From assembly GCA_036337945.1 (NCBI GenBank), contig JAYZDF010000121.1, positions 3,577-67,576 of the forward strand: a DNA stretch of 64,000 bases, in the 5' to 3' direction. The translations under genes were made by a program, and so were the position numbers. The DNA is from JAYZDF01 sp036337945. GTDB lineage: Bacteria; Myxococcota; Kuafuiibacteriia; Kuafuiibacteriales; Kuafuiibacteriaceae. Of the stretch, positions 18,829-27,298 are shown in pieces; positions within the stretch are counted from its first letter, which is position 1; every line of letters begins with the position of its first letter. The notes beneath the pieces are model-generated. The model worked only from the letters and a program-made list of their open reading frames with translations. It searched no databases and was not told where the DNA came from.

Positions 18829-18914
18829 GGTTTTGGTGAGGTTCTCGCAAAAGCGCGAGGGTCTAGAGGACGAAAAGAAGCGACCGTTGCATTAGGTCGC
18901 GTCCCCGCTGTGAG

Positions 18915-19172
18915 CTATTCTGCAGTTACAATGGTGCAGCGACGTTTGTCGCCTGCGAAGCGTTCAAACTTGACCACGCCATCAGTCAAAGCAAATAGCG
19001 TATGGTCACGCCCCAGGCCAACATTGCGGCCGGGATGAACTCTTGTACCACGTTGACGTACAATAATGTTCCCAGCGACAACCTTTTGCCCAGCGTGAAC
19101 CTTCACACCAAGATATTTCGCATTAGAATCGCGGCCGTTTCTCGACGAGCCCTGTCCTTTCTTGTGAGCCAT
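18915..19172 (-). CDS. rpmA: 50S ribosomal protein L27
   Basis: Ribosomal large-subunit protein near the peptidyl-transferase centre. 85 residues; family signature GVKVHAGQKVVAGNIIVRQRGT, with the N-terminus MAHKKGQGSSRNGRDS directly after Met and no cleavable prepeptide as in Firmicutes. It follows rplU without a gap: the rplU stop and this ATG are adjacent, so the two are translationally coupled. Confidence 0.98.
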   Translation of the reverse strand: MAHKKGQGSSRNGRDSNAKYLGVKVHAGQKVVAGNIIVRQRGTRVHPGRNVGLGRDHTLFALTDGVVKFERFAGDKRRCTIVTAE

Positions 19173-19487
19173 TTAGTTCACCTCAATTCCTTTGATCCGA
19201 ATGTCCGTATATTGCTGACGGTGGCCTTGCTTCCGCGTGTAGCCCTTGTGCCGTTTTCTTTTGAACACGATAATCTTCTTAGATTGTCCGTGAATAACGA
19301 CTTCAGCCTTCACTGAGGCTCCATCAACGGTCGGTGAACCAACTTTTGGCTCTCCCTCTCCCGCAATCAACAATACCTGGTCAAGTGCGATCTCCGCACC
19401 GACATCGGCGTTAAGTTTTTCGACCCTAAGTAGGTCACCTTCTTTTACGCGGTGTTGTTTCCCACCGCTTACGACAACAGCGTACAT
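19173..19487 (-). CDS. rplU: 50S ribosomal protein L21
   Basis: Large-subunit protein binding 23S rRNA. 104 residues with the family's MYAVVVSGGKQHRVKEGD start and the basic KRKRHKGYTRKQGHRQQYT segment. First gene of the rplU-rpmA-obgE operon. GGAG lies ten nt before ATG 19487, and a TTGACA promoter lies just upstream. Confidence 0.98.
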   Translation of the reverse strand: MYAVVVSGGKQHRVKEGDLLRVEKLNADVGAEIALDQVLLIAGEGEPKVGSPTVDGASVKAEVVIHGQSKKIIVFKRKRHKGYTRKQGHRQQYTDIRIKGIEVN

Positions 19488-19510
19488 CGATATGTATCTC
19501 CGAGGTGGTG

Positions 19511-19539
19511 TTGGTAAGGGATGAATATCAGACTGTCAA
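19511..19539 (-). promoter_or_regulatory. Promoter of rplU-rpmA-obgE
   Basis: Minus strand: perfect -35 TTGACA (19534-19539), 17-bp spacer, -10 TACCAA (19511-19516). The predicted leader is about 17 nt and contains the GGAG ribosome site. Confidence 0.5.
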
Positions 19540-19588
19540 GAACTAGAAGACACTGGATCACGGAAAGAATCCATGTCAGAAGAACCAC

Positions 19589-20188
19589 ATGAAGATTCGA
19601 CCCATATTGGCCCTTATCTTACCCGTTTCACTCGCAGTGTTTGGTTGCTCTAAGGATAAACCCGGAACAACCGCCACCGCACCATCGGCTTCCAACGCTC
19701 AGCCAGCCACCGCCGCATCCAAGCCGGCAATGGCACGGGCAGGAAGTCAACCCGCTGTGGCGGCCTCCCAACCCGCAGCAAAGACAGATCCTTTTAGCGG
19801 ACTCGTCAAGTTTGGAGAAGGTATCTCCGAAAAAGACATCAAACCGACAGACGTCTTGTACATCATGGCTCGGCAAGCCATGGGGCCGGGACAAGCAGGC
19901 CGCTTAGTCGCCGTTCAACGACATGCACCCGTAAAGCTTCCATTACGGTACGAAATGACATCAAAGAATCTGATGATGCCAGGAGTACCATTCGCTGGGC
20001 CATTTATCGTACGAGCGAGACTCGATCGGGATGGCGACCCGATGACCAAAGGAGCTGATGACCTATACGCCGAATTCAGCAAAAGCGTGGCGAATGGCGA
20101 CGACACGGTCCACTTGACGCTCTCCAAACGAGCGATGCCAGCAAAAGGAGCAGCATCAAGCCGACCCGCTAGTCAGCCTGCCAAGTAA
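19589..20188 (+). CDS. Lipoprotein with CcmI/CycH-type Ig-like domain
   Basis: Predicted envelope lipoprotein, signal MKIRPILALILPVSLAVFGC with Cys at residue 20, then an Ala/Pro/Ser linker with repeated SQPA units. Residues 80-180 resemble the Ig-like C-terminal domain of the cytochrome c maturation factor CcmI/CycH: DVLYIMARQA, VAVQRHAPVKLPLRYEM, MMPGVPF, VRARLDRDGDPMTKGADDL. A proline-serine tail ends it. In CcmI this domain helps present apocytochrome; here it is free of the TPR part. It is convergent with a cluster that contains a multiheme cytochrome, which fits a cytochrome-related role, but the link is inferred. Confidence 0.6.
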   Translation: MKIRPILALILPVSLAVFGCSKDKPGTTATAPSASNAQPATAASKPAMARAGSQPAVAASQPAAKTDPFSGLVKFGEGISEKDIKPTDVLYIMARQAMGPGQAGRLVAVQRHAPVKLPLRYEMTSKNLMMPGVPFAGPFIVRARLDRDGDPMTKGADDLYAEFSKSVANGDDTVHLTLSKRAMPAKGAASSRPASQPAK

Positions 20189-20196
20189 CTCGTCGC

Positions 20197-20757
20197 TTAC
20201 TGAACTTGGTAACCCTTTAGCTCGCTCGATATAAGGAGCAGCGGAGGCTCGAGCTCAAGGCTATAGACCTTCATCGAAATAGGTCCAACCCCTGGGGCGT
20301 AAACAATGTTCGCCCGTTGGCTACCGGGAATCTCTTCGGTGAGATGAATACAATTCTTAAACTTGCCGGCAGCAACGGTGGTCGTTTTTGATACCGCCGT
20401 AATCGTGACTACCCCATCCGCATCTCTCATTTTCCAAGAGGCGCCTGCTTTGATGGGGTCTTTCAAAATATAGTAACCAGACTGCGGCTTGAACAGGCCC
20501 TCAGCTCTCCTGGCAATCGCTACATTCTGAGCACCGGTAGTTAAAACGAATCCATCCGGGTCAACCTTTGCAATCCGTGACGTGACTAGCACCTGAGCAT
20601 TAGTATCGTGCGACGTTACTAAATGCGCCCACGCATTTCCAAGCTTCACAGGGTAAAAGTCGCTGGCCTTTTCTGCTGGCGGAAGCTTTTCGCTGGTCTG
20701 AGTAGTTACACAGCCGGCAAAAATTCCGATCGCAAATATACTCCATAAAAATTTCAT
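20197..20757 (-). CDS. Lipoprotein of unknown function in the cytochrome cluster
   Basis: 186-residue lipoprotein from ATG 20757 (MKFLWSIFAIGIFAGC, Cys 16); the frame extends to 20847 but that would overlap the upstream gene. The mature part is beta-rich with conserved-looking segments FYPVKLGNAWAH and CIHLTEEIPG and ends in APGVGPISMKVYSLE, a pattern seen in secreted proteins with repeated strand-turn units. No cofactor motif is present. It lies 61 bp after the solute-binding lipoprotein gene on the same strand, so it is probably the third gene of the multiheme operon. Its exact role is unknown. Confidence 0.6.
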   Translation of the reverse strand: MKFLWSIFAIGIFAGCVTTQTSEKLPPAEKASDFYPVKLGNAWAHLVTSHDTNAQVLVTSRIAKVDPDGFVLTTGAQNVAIARRAEGLFKPQSGYYILKDPIKAGASWKMRDADGVVTITAVSKTTTVAAGKFKNCIHLTEEIPGSQRANIVYAPGVGPISMKVYSLELEPPLLLISSELKGYQVQ

Positions 20758-20818
20758 GTCTTGCTCTGTATCTAAGAATGAGTTCCTGCGCAGCTTTTTT
20801 CCGGGAGAAGAGCACGTA

Positions 20819-21673
20819 TTATGGTGACGGAGCTCTGGCACCGGCACCTGCCTTCGGCATACCTAAGGAATAAAAAGGCAACCCGACACGAGAAGCTCCG
20901 AGTTTTTCTAAAATGGAGCGCCATTGCCCGCTAACCAAATACTCTTGAATCAAAAGTGCGTGTCCTTGTTTTGCTCTGGCTGGATGTGCGAATAGAATCC
21001 GAACCGGAAGCACCAACTGCGGCTCTCCTTGTTGATAAACGCGGTGAGGCTTGATTCCCTCTGATGCGGCAAGAACCAAAGAAGAGCGTCTTACCAGCCC
21101 AAATGCATTTCTACGAACAACTTCCTTTACAAATGCCGTGCCCGATAATGTCGTTTCAATTTGGCTACCAGAGCCTGGCCTATTACCTGTCTTCCTTTCC
21201 AAACGAGCGTGCGCTTCCTGTTCGAAGCTCGAAGGTCGTGCGACCAAATAGAGATAATTAGAGCGAATGACATTTTGCAAAAACTCCACGGGACCTTTGC
21301 TGCCATGACTGCGAAATTTGTCCTCCGCGGGACCGATGAATACAAATTCTTCGTGAGCTATAGCTTCCTCTTTAGAAACTATTCCTTCGACCAGAGTTTG
21401 GTCCGACCAGACTGCTCTAGATGTCAAGACAGCTTCCAATTGCCCGTCACGTAACGCCTTAGCGAGTATTTCAGGCTCTCTATATGAGAACTGGAGTCTT
21501 TTATGAGATGCCTGTTCAAATCCCGCTCTAAAGGCTTCTGCAATTCCAGTTTCGCGGAAAGAGATATCGACTCCGAGGATAACTTCTGTCGAAGCTTGGG
21601 GAGCGAGGAACTCGTCGCAACCAAAAGCTGAACTCAGAAGTAACGTGACCAACAGCTTTCGGTGGCGATGCAT
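20819..21673 (-). CDS. Periplasmic solute-binding lipoprotein, TupA/PBP-like
   Basis: A type 2 periplasmic-binding-protein fold tethered as a lipoprotein (LLLSSAFGC, Cys 19). The order of elements matches tungstate/phosphate-type binders: ILGVDISFRETGIAEAFRAGFE, then VLTSRAVWSDQTLV, EFVFIGPAED, and a conserved-looking RPGSGSQIETTLSG segment, with a C-terminal HALLIQEYLVSGQ helix. No ABC permease or ATPase gene adjoins, so it may act as a sensor or scaffold and not as a transporter component. It starts 39 bp after the multiheme gene and is probably cotranscribed. Ligand unknown; an oxyanion is a guess from fold. Confidence 0.6.
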   Translation of the reverse strand: MHRHRKLLVTLLLSSAFGCDEFLAPQASTEVILGVDISFRETGIAEAFRAGFEQASHKRLQFSYREPEILAKALRDGQLEAVLTSRAVWSDQTLVEGIVSKEEAIAHEEFVFIGPAEDKFRSHGSKGPVEFLQNVIRSNYLYLVARPSSFEQEAHARLERKTGNRPGSGSQIETTLSGTAFVKEVVRRNAFGLVRRSSLVLAASEGIKPHRVYQQGEPQLVLPVRILFAHPARAKQGHALLIQEYLVSGQWRSILEKLGASRVGLPFYSLGMPKAGAGARAPSP

Positions 21674-21712
21674 AATTGAACCCGTTATGCGCGAGAACGC
21701 ATTGCTCGTATC

Positions 21713-24700
21713 TTACCGCACAGATTTATATTGAACACCTTCATTATTATTCCGTACATCATTCAGCATTTTGTTCAACAAGGCTTGGTTCAACGGACCA
21801 GAAATGCGAGCAGCGCGTGGATAAGTTCGGGTATAGAAAGGATCCGTAAAGAGTCCGATCGTTCCCTCTTTAAGAGGATGGTTGCTATAAACCAATGGGA
21901 AACCGTCCTCTAATACGACCCAATCCATTTGCTGGTTCACAACAAATGCATCGGGGTCGGTATTCGCGTCGAATCTAAATCCGACATTCTGGTTCACATT
22001 GACTGGCTGATTCGTATTATTCCTAAGAATGGTAAGGTTGTTCAACGCATTCAGATACGCAGATACATTCGCGAATCCGTTATCGTTGACTCCTAATCTT
22101 GCCTCAATCGCATCCTCATTATTATTGTTCGCGTTCAAGTGACATTGATTACAATCCATCATCGGGTGAGAGCGCTGCACCGAGTGAGGCATCATCTGGT
22201 TGAAGCCCTGCCCGGCATTTTCGTCCATACGAGCATCTTGCTCATAATTCGGTCCGTCCGAATTTGGCGGCAAGCCGACCCGCTCAGTGTCATACTGTCG
22301 TGTGCCATAACCGACACGGTCGCGATAGATGTTGTAAACAATATTGGCATCATTGTTTACAAGAACTCTATTCCCGAAATAATCATCATTATTCGAATCA
22401 ATATGACGAATCGCTTGTTTCGTCTCAGGCAAGAAATGAGCGATCTTTCCTTCAGAGTTAATGCCAAACTGTATCGCTAGCGGATCAATATACGAGAAAT
22501 CCGCCTGGGCGATTTGCCCATATGTCAATTCACCGGTACTCCGTGAGAAGTCTCGTAGAACCTGATTGCCGTCGTTATCTGCCAAGGTTAGATGACAGCC
22601 AAAACAACCATTCACCCAAGTTGAATGGCAAGTATAACACTCTAGCCCACCAGCATGCTGGTCAACTGCGTTTTGCGCTTGTGCACCCAAGTGTGAAAAG
22701 CCTTGGTCGACTTGCTGAACTTGATTGACTTGATCCTTATAGCAATTGTTTACGTCGCCATTCGGACATGGACCCGCACCATCTGCGAGATTATTTCCGT
22801 TGAAACGACCGTGGAATACAGAACCATTGAGAGAAGCGACGGGTGAACCATTCGGTCGAACAGCTCCGCCTCCGCCAACTACGTAGTTCGCTGTATCTTT
22901 CGTTTGAGTCACGTAATGATAGCGACCCGTAAATTTACTTTTCAACCAACGGCCAGAGCCAAGGCGATTACATTCTGCCGGCACTTGGTAGTCAGTAATG
23001 GTCTCACCGGGCTCAGGACACGCGATGAGATTCTTAATCGGGTTACGGTTATCCGCAAGATAGGGAAGCGCGCGATACTCGAGGTTACCGTGACAATGCA
23101 CGCACTCAATCTCAGTCGCCTGGTCCATTTTCGACCATAATGCGCCAGACATGTCGGTGACCTGATTGGGGTCGTTCCAATCGGTAACTTTAGCAACCTT
23201 TACGAACTTCAATTCGTTGTGCATTTCCGCTGATGTATGGCAGTCCATACACTCTAGCCCCGCTACATAGTGAACATCAGCGGGCGAATCGTCGAGGCCG
23301 TCATTATTCCAATCCTCATACTTGAGAATCTGGTTTTGCGCCGCTCCATGGTATCGAGCGTCAGCGTTCGCATTATTATCAATCTCGTCTGTGAACTGAA
23401 TCTGATCCGCGTTTAAGCGATTGTTATCCAGCGCAAGCACAGCATCGCGATTTGGATCGAATCGATATCCGCGAAATTGCCAATCGGTCCGGTTTGAACC
23501 TACGTGGCACGTCCCGCATCGCTGCGATGACATCGTCTTCGTAATTCGGTGGGTTCGCGGATGAGGTCTTTCAGGTCCAAGATAATTCGGGTCCTGAAAA
23601 TTATTGACATTAAAGTCTGCGATATTTGCCCAGGCTTGCGGATACGTTGGTTCGTTCTTTGTCGACATGAAAGGATCTTGCGACTCGCTCCGACCGTCGA
23701 GTCGGTACGTCAGATGACATGAACCACAACCAGAAGAACGGAAATCAGCATACCGATTGTTAGCACCCGCATTTCCTAAATGGCAGTCACCGCACTGCTT
23801 ATCGTAGACCTCTTTCATGATATCAATCTCGGTGTACGCACCATTGAATTCACGATTTGTCGTTTTAAACTCGTTGATCTTTTGCATCGAGCCGACAAAT
23901 TCTGAGTTGTAGACTTTGGCTTCGAGTTCAGGCGCACCAAGAGTCATGCCCTCGGTGACATCCCATTTGTAGATACCGCCTTCTCCACGCAGTATACTTC
24001 TCGCGACTCCGTTTCGGGCAAGCGCTCCACCAGTAAGGCCAACCTCTGTTGCCATGACCGACAACTTTACGTTTTCCACACGATCTTGATGACAACCGCT
24101 GTTTTTACCGCAACTTTGGTCCGCAACTCGCAGATCGGATGGATTCCTAAACCGGAGCCATTCGAGACCTCCGGTGAAGTTCTCAACTCCGAAAAGAGTT
24201 AGATAATTGTAGTAATAGCGAACGCCGGGGCGAACTTCGCTAACTGCGTCTGCCTGCCACTCTGCCGGCAATGGTACATGTGCGTCTGTGCGGGATGTCG
24301 CGGTCGCGTTGCCACCATGACAACCGGTACAAGAAAGGTCTGGACCACCGATCCAAGGGTGGGGATCTTCGATACCTCCAGCTTCTGCCAATTTACCGTG
24401 GCATCCTTCGCAGCTCTCTTCTGGTGGAGGCGGATCCTCAATGCACAGAGGACGATTACCGGGCCCGATTTCTCCGCGAAGGTTCGGATACTCATCGCAA
24501 CGAACCTGAATACATAAAGGAGAGTCTGCGCACTCAGCACAAGAAAGATCTTCGATGGCGACGCAGGCGCCTCCCTCGTTGCGAAAACCACAACCGAGAA
24601 GCTCTTCACAATTCACACCGGCGCTAACGCATCGACCGTTGTAAAGATTGTAATTCTCTTTGCAGGCCGTCGCTTCACAAGCACAGTTGTTTGGGCCGTA

Positions 24701-25009
24701 AACTTTAACTTCAACACTTGTGGTTGAGTCTTTCCAAGCTTCAGCTTGGGCCGCACAGTAATCGGGCTGCTCGTTGCAGATTCCGGGCATAGGTTCCACG
24801 CAAACACCGTCGACCAACATGCGAGGCGCATCGCAAACCACAGCGTCTGGATCCGGGACGCAGGTTTTGTTGCCATCCGCGTCTATGGCTAACTTTGTTC
24901 CCGCAGCACATTGTATGTCTTCTCCGCAGCCCGACACCCCACCGACGGTGACAAAGGTCACCACCAGCCCTAGTGCAGTTACGTGGCCTAACACGCTAAT
25001 TTTATTCAT
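21713..25009 (-). CDS. Multiheme c-type cytochrome lipoprotein (10 CXXCH plus one CX5CH)
   Basis: A large extracytoplasmic cytochrome of 1098 residues. The signal ends in lipobox GVSGC, so it is probably anchored to the outer membrane. The first 200 residues are Cys-rich and EGF-like. From about residue 200 on there are ten CXXCH haem sites: CEGCH, CTGCH, CGDCH, CGSCH, CGTCH, CMDCH, CVHCH, CYTCH, CFGCH and CNQCH. One extra site reads CGKNSGCH, a CX5CH spacing near residue 300. The C-terminal 250 residues are unusually Asn-rich. GGAAAGGG precedes the ATG. Downstream genes are two lipoproteins. A role in electron transfer to extracellular or periplasmic acceptors is likely; the acceptor is unknown. 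Confidence 0.9.
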   Translation of the reverse strand: MNKISVLGHVTALGLVVTFVTVGGVSGCGEDIQCAAGTKLAIDADGNKTCVPDPDAVVCDAPRMLVDGVCVEPMPGICNEQPDYCAAQAEAWKDSTTSVEVKVYGPNNCACEATACKENYNLYNGRCVSAGVNCEELLGCGFRNEGGACVAIEDLSCAECADSPLCIQVRCDEYPNLRGEIGPGNRPLCIEDPPPPEESCEGCHGKLAEAGGIEDPHPWIGGPDLSCTGCHGGNATATSRTDAHVPLPAEWQADAVSEVRPGVRYYYNYLTLFGVENFTGGLEWLRFRNPSDLRVADQSCGKNSGCHQDRVENVKLSVMATEVGLTGGALARNGVARSILRGEGGIYKWDVTEGMTLGAPELEAKVYNSEFVGSMQKINEFKTTNREFNGAYTEIDIMKEVYDKQCGDCHLGNAGANNRYADFRSSGCGSCHLTYRLDGRSESQDPFMSTKNEPTYPQAWANIADFNVNNFQDPNYLGPERPHPRTHRITKTMSSQRCGTCHVGSNRTDWQFRGYRFDPNRDAVLALDNNRLNADQIQFTDEIDNNANADARYHGAAQNQILKYEDWNNDGLDDSPADVHYVAGLECMDCHTSAEMHNELKFVKVAKVTDWNDPNQVTDMSGALWSKMDQATEIECVHCHGNLEYRALPYLADNRNPIKNLIACPEPGETITDYQVPAECNRLGSGRWLKSKFTGRYHYVTQTKDTANYVVGGGGAVRPNGSPVASLNGSVFHGRFNGNNLADGAGPCPNGDVNNCYKDQVNQVQQVDQGFSHLGAQAQNAVDQHAGGLECYTCHSTWVNGCFGCHLTLADNDGNQVLRDFSRSTGELTYGQIAQADFSYIDPLAIQFGINSEGKIAHFLPETKQAIRHIDSNNDDYFGNRVLVNNDANIVYNIYRDRVGYGTRQYDTERVGLPPNSDGPNYEQDARMDENAGQGFNQMMPHSVQRSHPMMDCNQCHLNANNNNEDAIEARLGVNDNGFANVSAYLNALNNLTILRNNTNQPVNVNQNVGFRFDANTDPDAFVVNQQMDWVVLEDGFPLVYSNHPLKEGTIGLFTDPFYTRTYPRAARISGPLNQALLNKMLNDVRNNNEGVQYKSVR

Positions 25010-25212
25010 CGTTCTTACCCTTTCCTATCCACAGTTCGCCTCCTACCAACCTAGAGGAACCGCAGCTACCCATTGCTATTCACACGACGTGCCAATAACG
25101 TTGACACAATATCCCGAAGCGGCCTGCAAAGCCAAGGGACGAGGTTAACCGCCAAATGTACCAACTGGTCAGGACACTAAGTTGCAATGATAGGACGTGG
25201 CTCGGTTGTCGA

Positions 25213-25240
25213 TTGACATGTTTGGATTCAGGTCTATACT
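25213..25240 (+). promoter_or_regulatory. Strong promoter of the lipid operon, leaderless type
   Basis: Plus strand: perfect -35 TTGACA (25213-25218), 16-bp spacer, near-consensus -10 TATACT (25235-25240), then 9 nt to ATG 25250. Transcription would start within about two nt of the ATG. The remaining bases of the 240-bp gap to the cytochrome gene hold that gene's ribosome site and nothing else I can name. Confidence 0.7.
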
Positions 25241-25249
25241 CCCAGCCCG

Positions 25250-25846
25250 ATGAAGCCATTCTTGATTAGCGATATCCCTGACTCCGGAATCACATTGAAT
25301 GAAAACCTCAGCACGGAATGGCTCGATACAAATTTGAATCACGGCGTTGGCCGCGAAGAACTTGCCACTATGGCTGTTTCCAATGGACAAGCGGACCTCA
25401 ATCTCCGAAAAATCGCGCCTGAATCGACCTTAGACCCCGTCATCAGGGTGACAGGCAAAATTTCTGCTCAGATTAAGACTCATTGCGTGCGCTGTCTTGA
25501 GTTCGTCACTCTGAACATCAATTCAGAAATCGACCAAACGCTCTTTCCTTCTTCCGCTGGTTTACCCGACAATAACGAGACCCCAGAGTTGGCGGATGAT
25601 GCAATGCTGGAGCAGGAACTTCATAACCTGAATGATGATATTTACTCAGGGCAAACCATAAATACTCCAGCTATCGTTCGTGAAGCTATACTACTTGAGT
25701 TGGACATGAATACAACCTGCGAAGACCGAGACCTGTGTGAAACCCGAACTCTTGCACTCATTGGTCAGGTCACTCAAGAGGAAAAAGTTGAAGAAATTGA
25801 CCCCCGCTGGGCTGCTTTGAAGAAAATTCAGTTGAAATCTAAGTAA
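25250..25846 (+). CDS. yceD: YceD/DUF177 family protein
   Basis: DUF177 proteins precede rpmF in most bacteria and have been linked to 23S rRNA metabolism. The N-terminus MKPFLISDIPDSG and the central IRVTGKISAQIKTHCVRCLEFV with its conserved CxxC are diagnostic; the acidic middle and the closing CEDRDLCETR with a final WAALKKI helix are also typical. 198 residues fits. Since the family's conserved start coincides with ATG 25250, and the promoter -10 lies 9 nt before it, the mRNA is probably leaderless. It heads the yceD-rpmF-plsX-fabH-fabG operon. Confidence 0.9.
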   Translation: MKPFLISDIPDSGITLNENLSTEWLDTNLNHGVGREELATMAVSNGQADLNLRKIAPESTLDPVIRVTGKISAQIKTHCVRCLEFVTLNINSEIDQTLFPSSAGLPDNNETPELADDAMLEQELHNLNDDIYSGQTINTPAIVREAILLELDMNTTCEDRDLCETRTLALIGQVTQEEKVEEIDPRWAALKKIQLKSK

Positions 25847-25951
25847 CAACCAGTCCATAGGAAGCGCTCAAGATTTTCGCAAACGAGTTGGTCATGTTTT
25901 TGATTACGAAAACCCACTCCCGCGTACATCTAAAAAAGTAGAGGAAACGTC

Positions 25952-26134
25952 ATGGCAGTACCTAGGCAGAAAAAATCGCGTTCACGTCGTCAGAACCAAC
26001 GTTCACACGACGCCCTAAAAAAACCCAACAACAACACATGTCCAAATTGCGGAGCACCAAAGATGCCTCACCGCGTTTGTGGTGCTTGCGGTTGGTACAA
26101 AGACCGCACAGTCGTTGAAGTAGAAGCCGAATAG
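25952..26134 (+). CDS. rpmF: 50S ribosomal protein L32
   Basis: 60-residue large-subunit protein. N-terminus MAVPRQKKSRSRRQNQR and the zinc-binding Cys set CPNCG and CGACG show the zinc-containing (C+) form. AGAGGAAA is a strong ribosome site eight nt before the ATG. Order yceD-rpmF-plsX is the common bacterial arrangement. Confidence 0.98.
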   Translation: MAVPRQKKSRSRRQNQRSHDALKKPNNNTCPNCGAPKMPHRVCGACGWYKDRTVVEVEAE

Positions 26135-26150
26135 ACCGCAAAAACCGCCC

Positions 26151-27221
26151 ATGTCTATGCTCTCAAGCCTTTCAGCGGTTGATGTTGCCGTTGACGCTAT
26201 GGGGGGAGATGGAGCACCCGCTGTTCCGGTGCAAGCTGCAATTCAAGCTGCACGAGATGGCGTACGCGTTGCACTTGTCGGCAACGAATCTATTATTGAA
26301 TCAAAGCTACGGAAGTATGGCGGGAGAAATATCTCAACGCTAAGGATCGTTCATTCTGAACAAGTGATCCGCATGGACGAAAAACCTTCCCGAGCCGTGC
26401 GCCAAAAACAAAACTCATCAATTCGAGTCGCTGCCCGAATGGTGGCGGAAAGAGACGCACGCGCGATGTTATCTGCGGGCAATTCTGGAGCCGTGATGGC
26501 TTCCGGCCTTTTTGACATTGGCAGAATTGCGGGTGTTCAGCGTCCCGCAATCGCAGCCAGCATCCCAACAAGAAAAGAGCCTACTGTTCTGGTTGATTTA
26601 GGTGCGAATACAGACCCTACCCCGACTCAATTGGCCCAATTCGCAATTATGGGCAATGCCTACGCAAAGACGGTTCTGCGTCGAAGCCACCCTCGCGTCG
26701 CTCTTCTCGCAAACGGCAGCGAAGAAACAAAAGGGAACGAGCTCACGCGGGCTACCCATGAGCTCCTTTCGAAGACAAAAATGGATTATCTGGGATATTG
26801 CGAAGGCCGCGACATCTTTGAGGGCGATATCGATGTCATCGTTAGCGATGGTTTCACAGGAAATATATTGCTAAAGACGATGGAAGGGCTCATTTCGACT
26901 GTTCGTGACCTTCTAGAACGCCGCGCAAAAAAGAGCATGATCGCCAATGCGAGTGCATTATTGATGAAAGATATCCTTAGACGCGTATTGAAGGACCTCA
27001 ATTATGAAACTGCGGGGGCTGCTCCTCTTCTAGGGCTTCGCCGGAGGTGCCTCGTGGCACACGGTGCCTCCACAGTTACGGCACTGACGAATGCTATCCA
27101 TGCTGCTGACCAAATGGCTGGAACGAGGATTGTTGAAATGATCGAGGATGACATACTGCGACACGCAGAACTCGGGCTATGGCCAGAGGGTCGCTCTGAT
27201 GAAGAATCCTCGGAAACCTAA
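26151..27221 (+). CDS. plsX: Phosphate acyltransferase PlsX
   Basis: Converts acyl-ACP and phosphate to acyl-phosphate, the donor for PlsY, starting phospholipid synthesis at the membrane surface. The start region holds VDVAVDAMGGDGAPAVPV, the family signature; other marks are KPSRAVRQKQNSS, SAGNSGAVMASGLF, LVDLGANTDPTPTQL and VVSDGFTGNILLKTMEG-like text. 356 residues is typical. It is 16 bp downstream of rpmF and precedes fabH. ATG 26151 and 26157 (MLSSLS) are both usable. Confidence 0.97.
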   Translation: MSMLSSLSAVDVAVDAMGGDGAPAVPVQAAIQAARDGVRVALVGNESIIESKLRKYGGRNISTLRIVHSEQVIRMDEKPSRAVRQKQNSSIRVAARMVAERDARAMLSAGNSGAVMASGLFDIGRIAGVQRPAIAASIPTRKEPTVLVDLGANTDPTPTQLAQFAIMGNAYAKTVLRRSHPRVALLANGSEETKGNELTRATHELLSKTKMDYLGYCEGRDIFEGDIDVIVSDGFTGNILLKTMEGLISTVRDLLERRAKKSMIANASALLMKDILRRVLKDLNYETAGAAPLLGLRRRCLVAHGASTVTALTNAIHAADQMAGTRIVEMIEDDILRHAELGLWPEGRSDEESSET

Positions 27222-27279
27222 AGCACTCTTCTGATTCTTCGCTCACATTCAAAAAATACGTGGGCGAGAGAGGCCGAAT

Positions 27280-27293
27280 AAGCTAGGCAGCTT
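27280..27293 (+). repeat. Short inverted repeat before fabH
   Basis: AAGCT (27280-27284) and AGCTT (27289-27293) around AGGC, six nt before ATG 27299. It could be an operator or a hairpin masking the ribosome site; a 5-bp repeat may be chance. Confidence 0.25.
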
Positions 27294-27298
27294 CTCGT

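Noticed and set aside
24199..24609. Minus-strand frame of 136 codons inside the multiheme gene
   Set aside because: Shadow of the Cys-rich N-terminal region in another frame; no coherent family.
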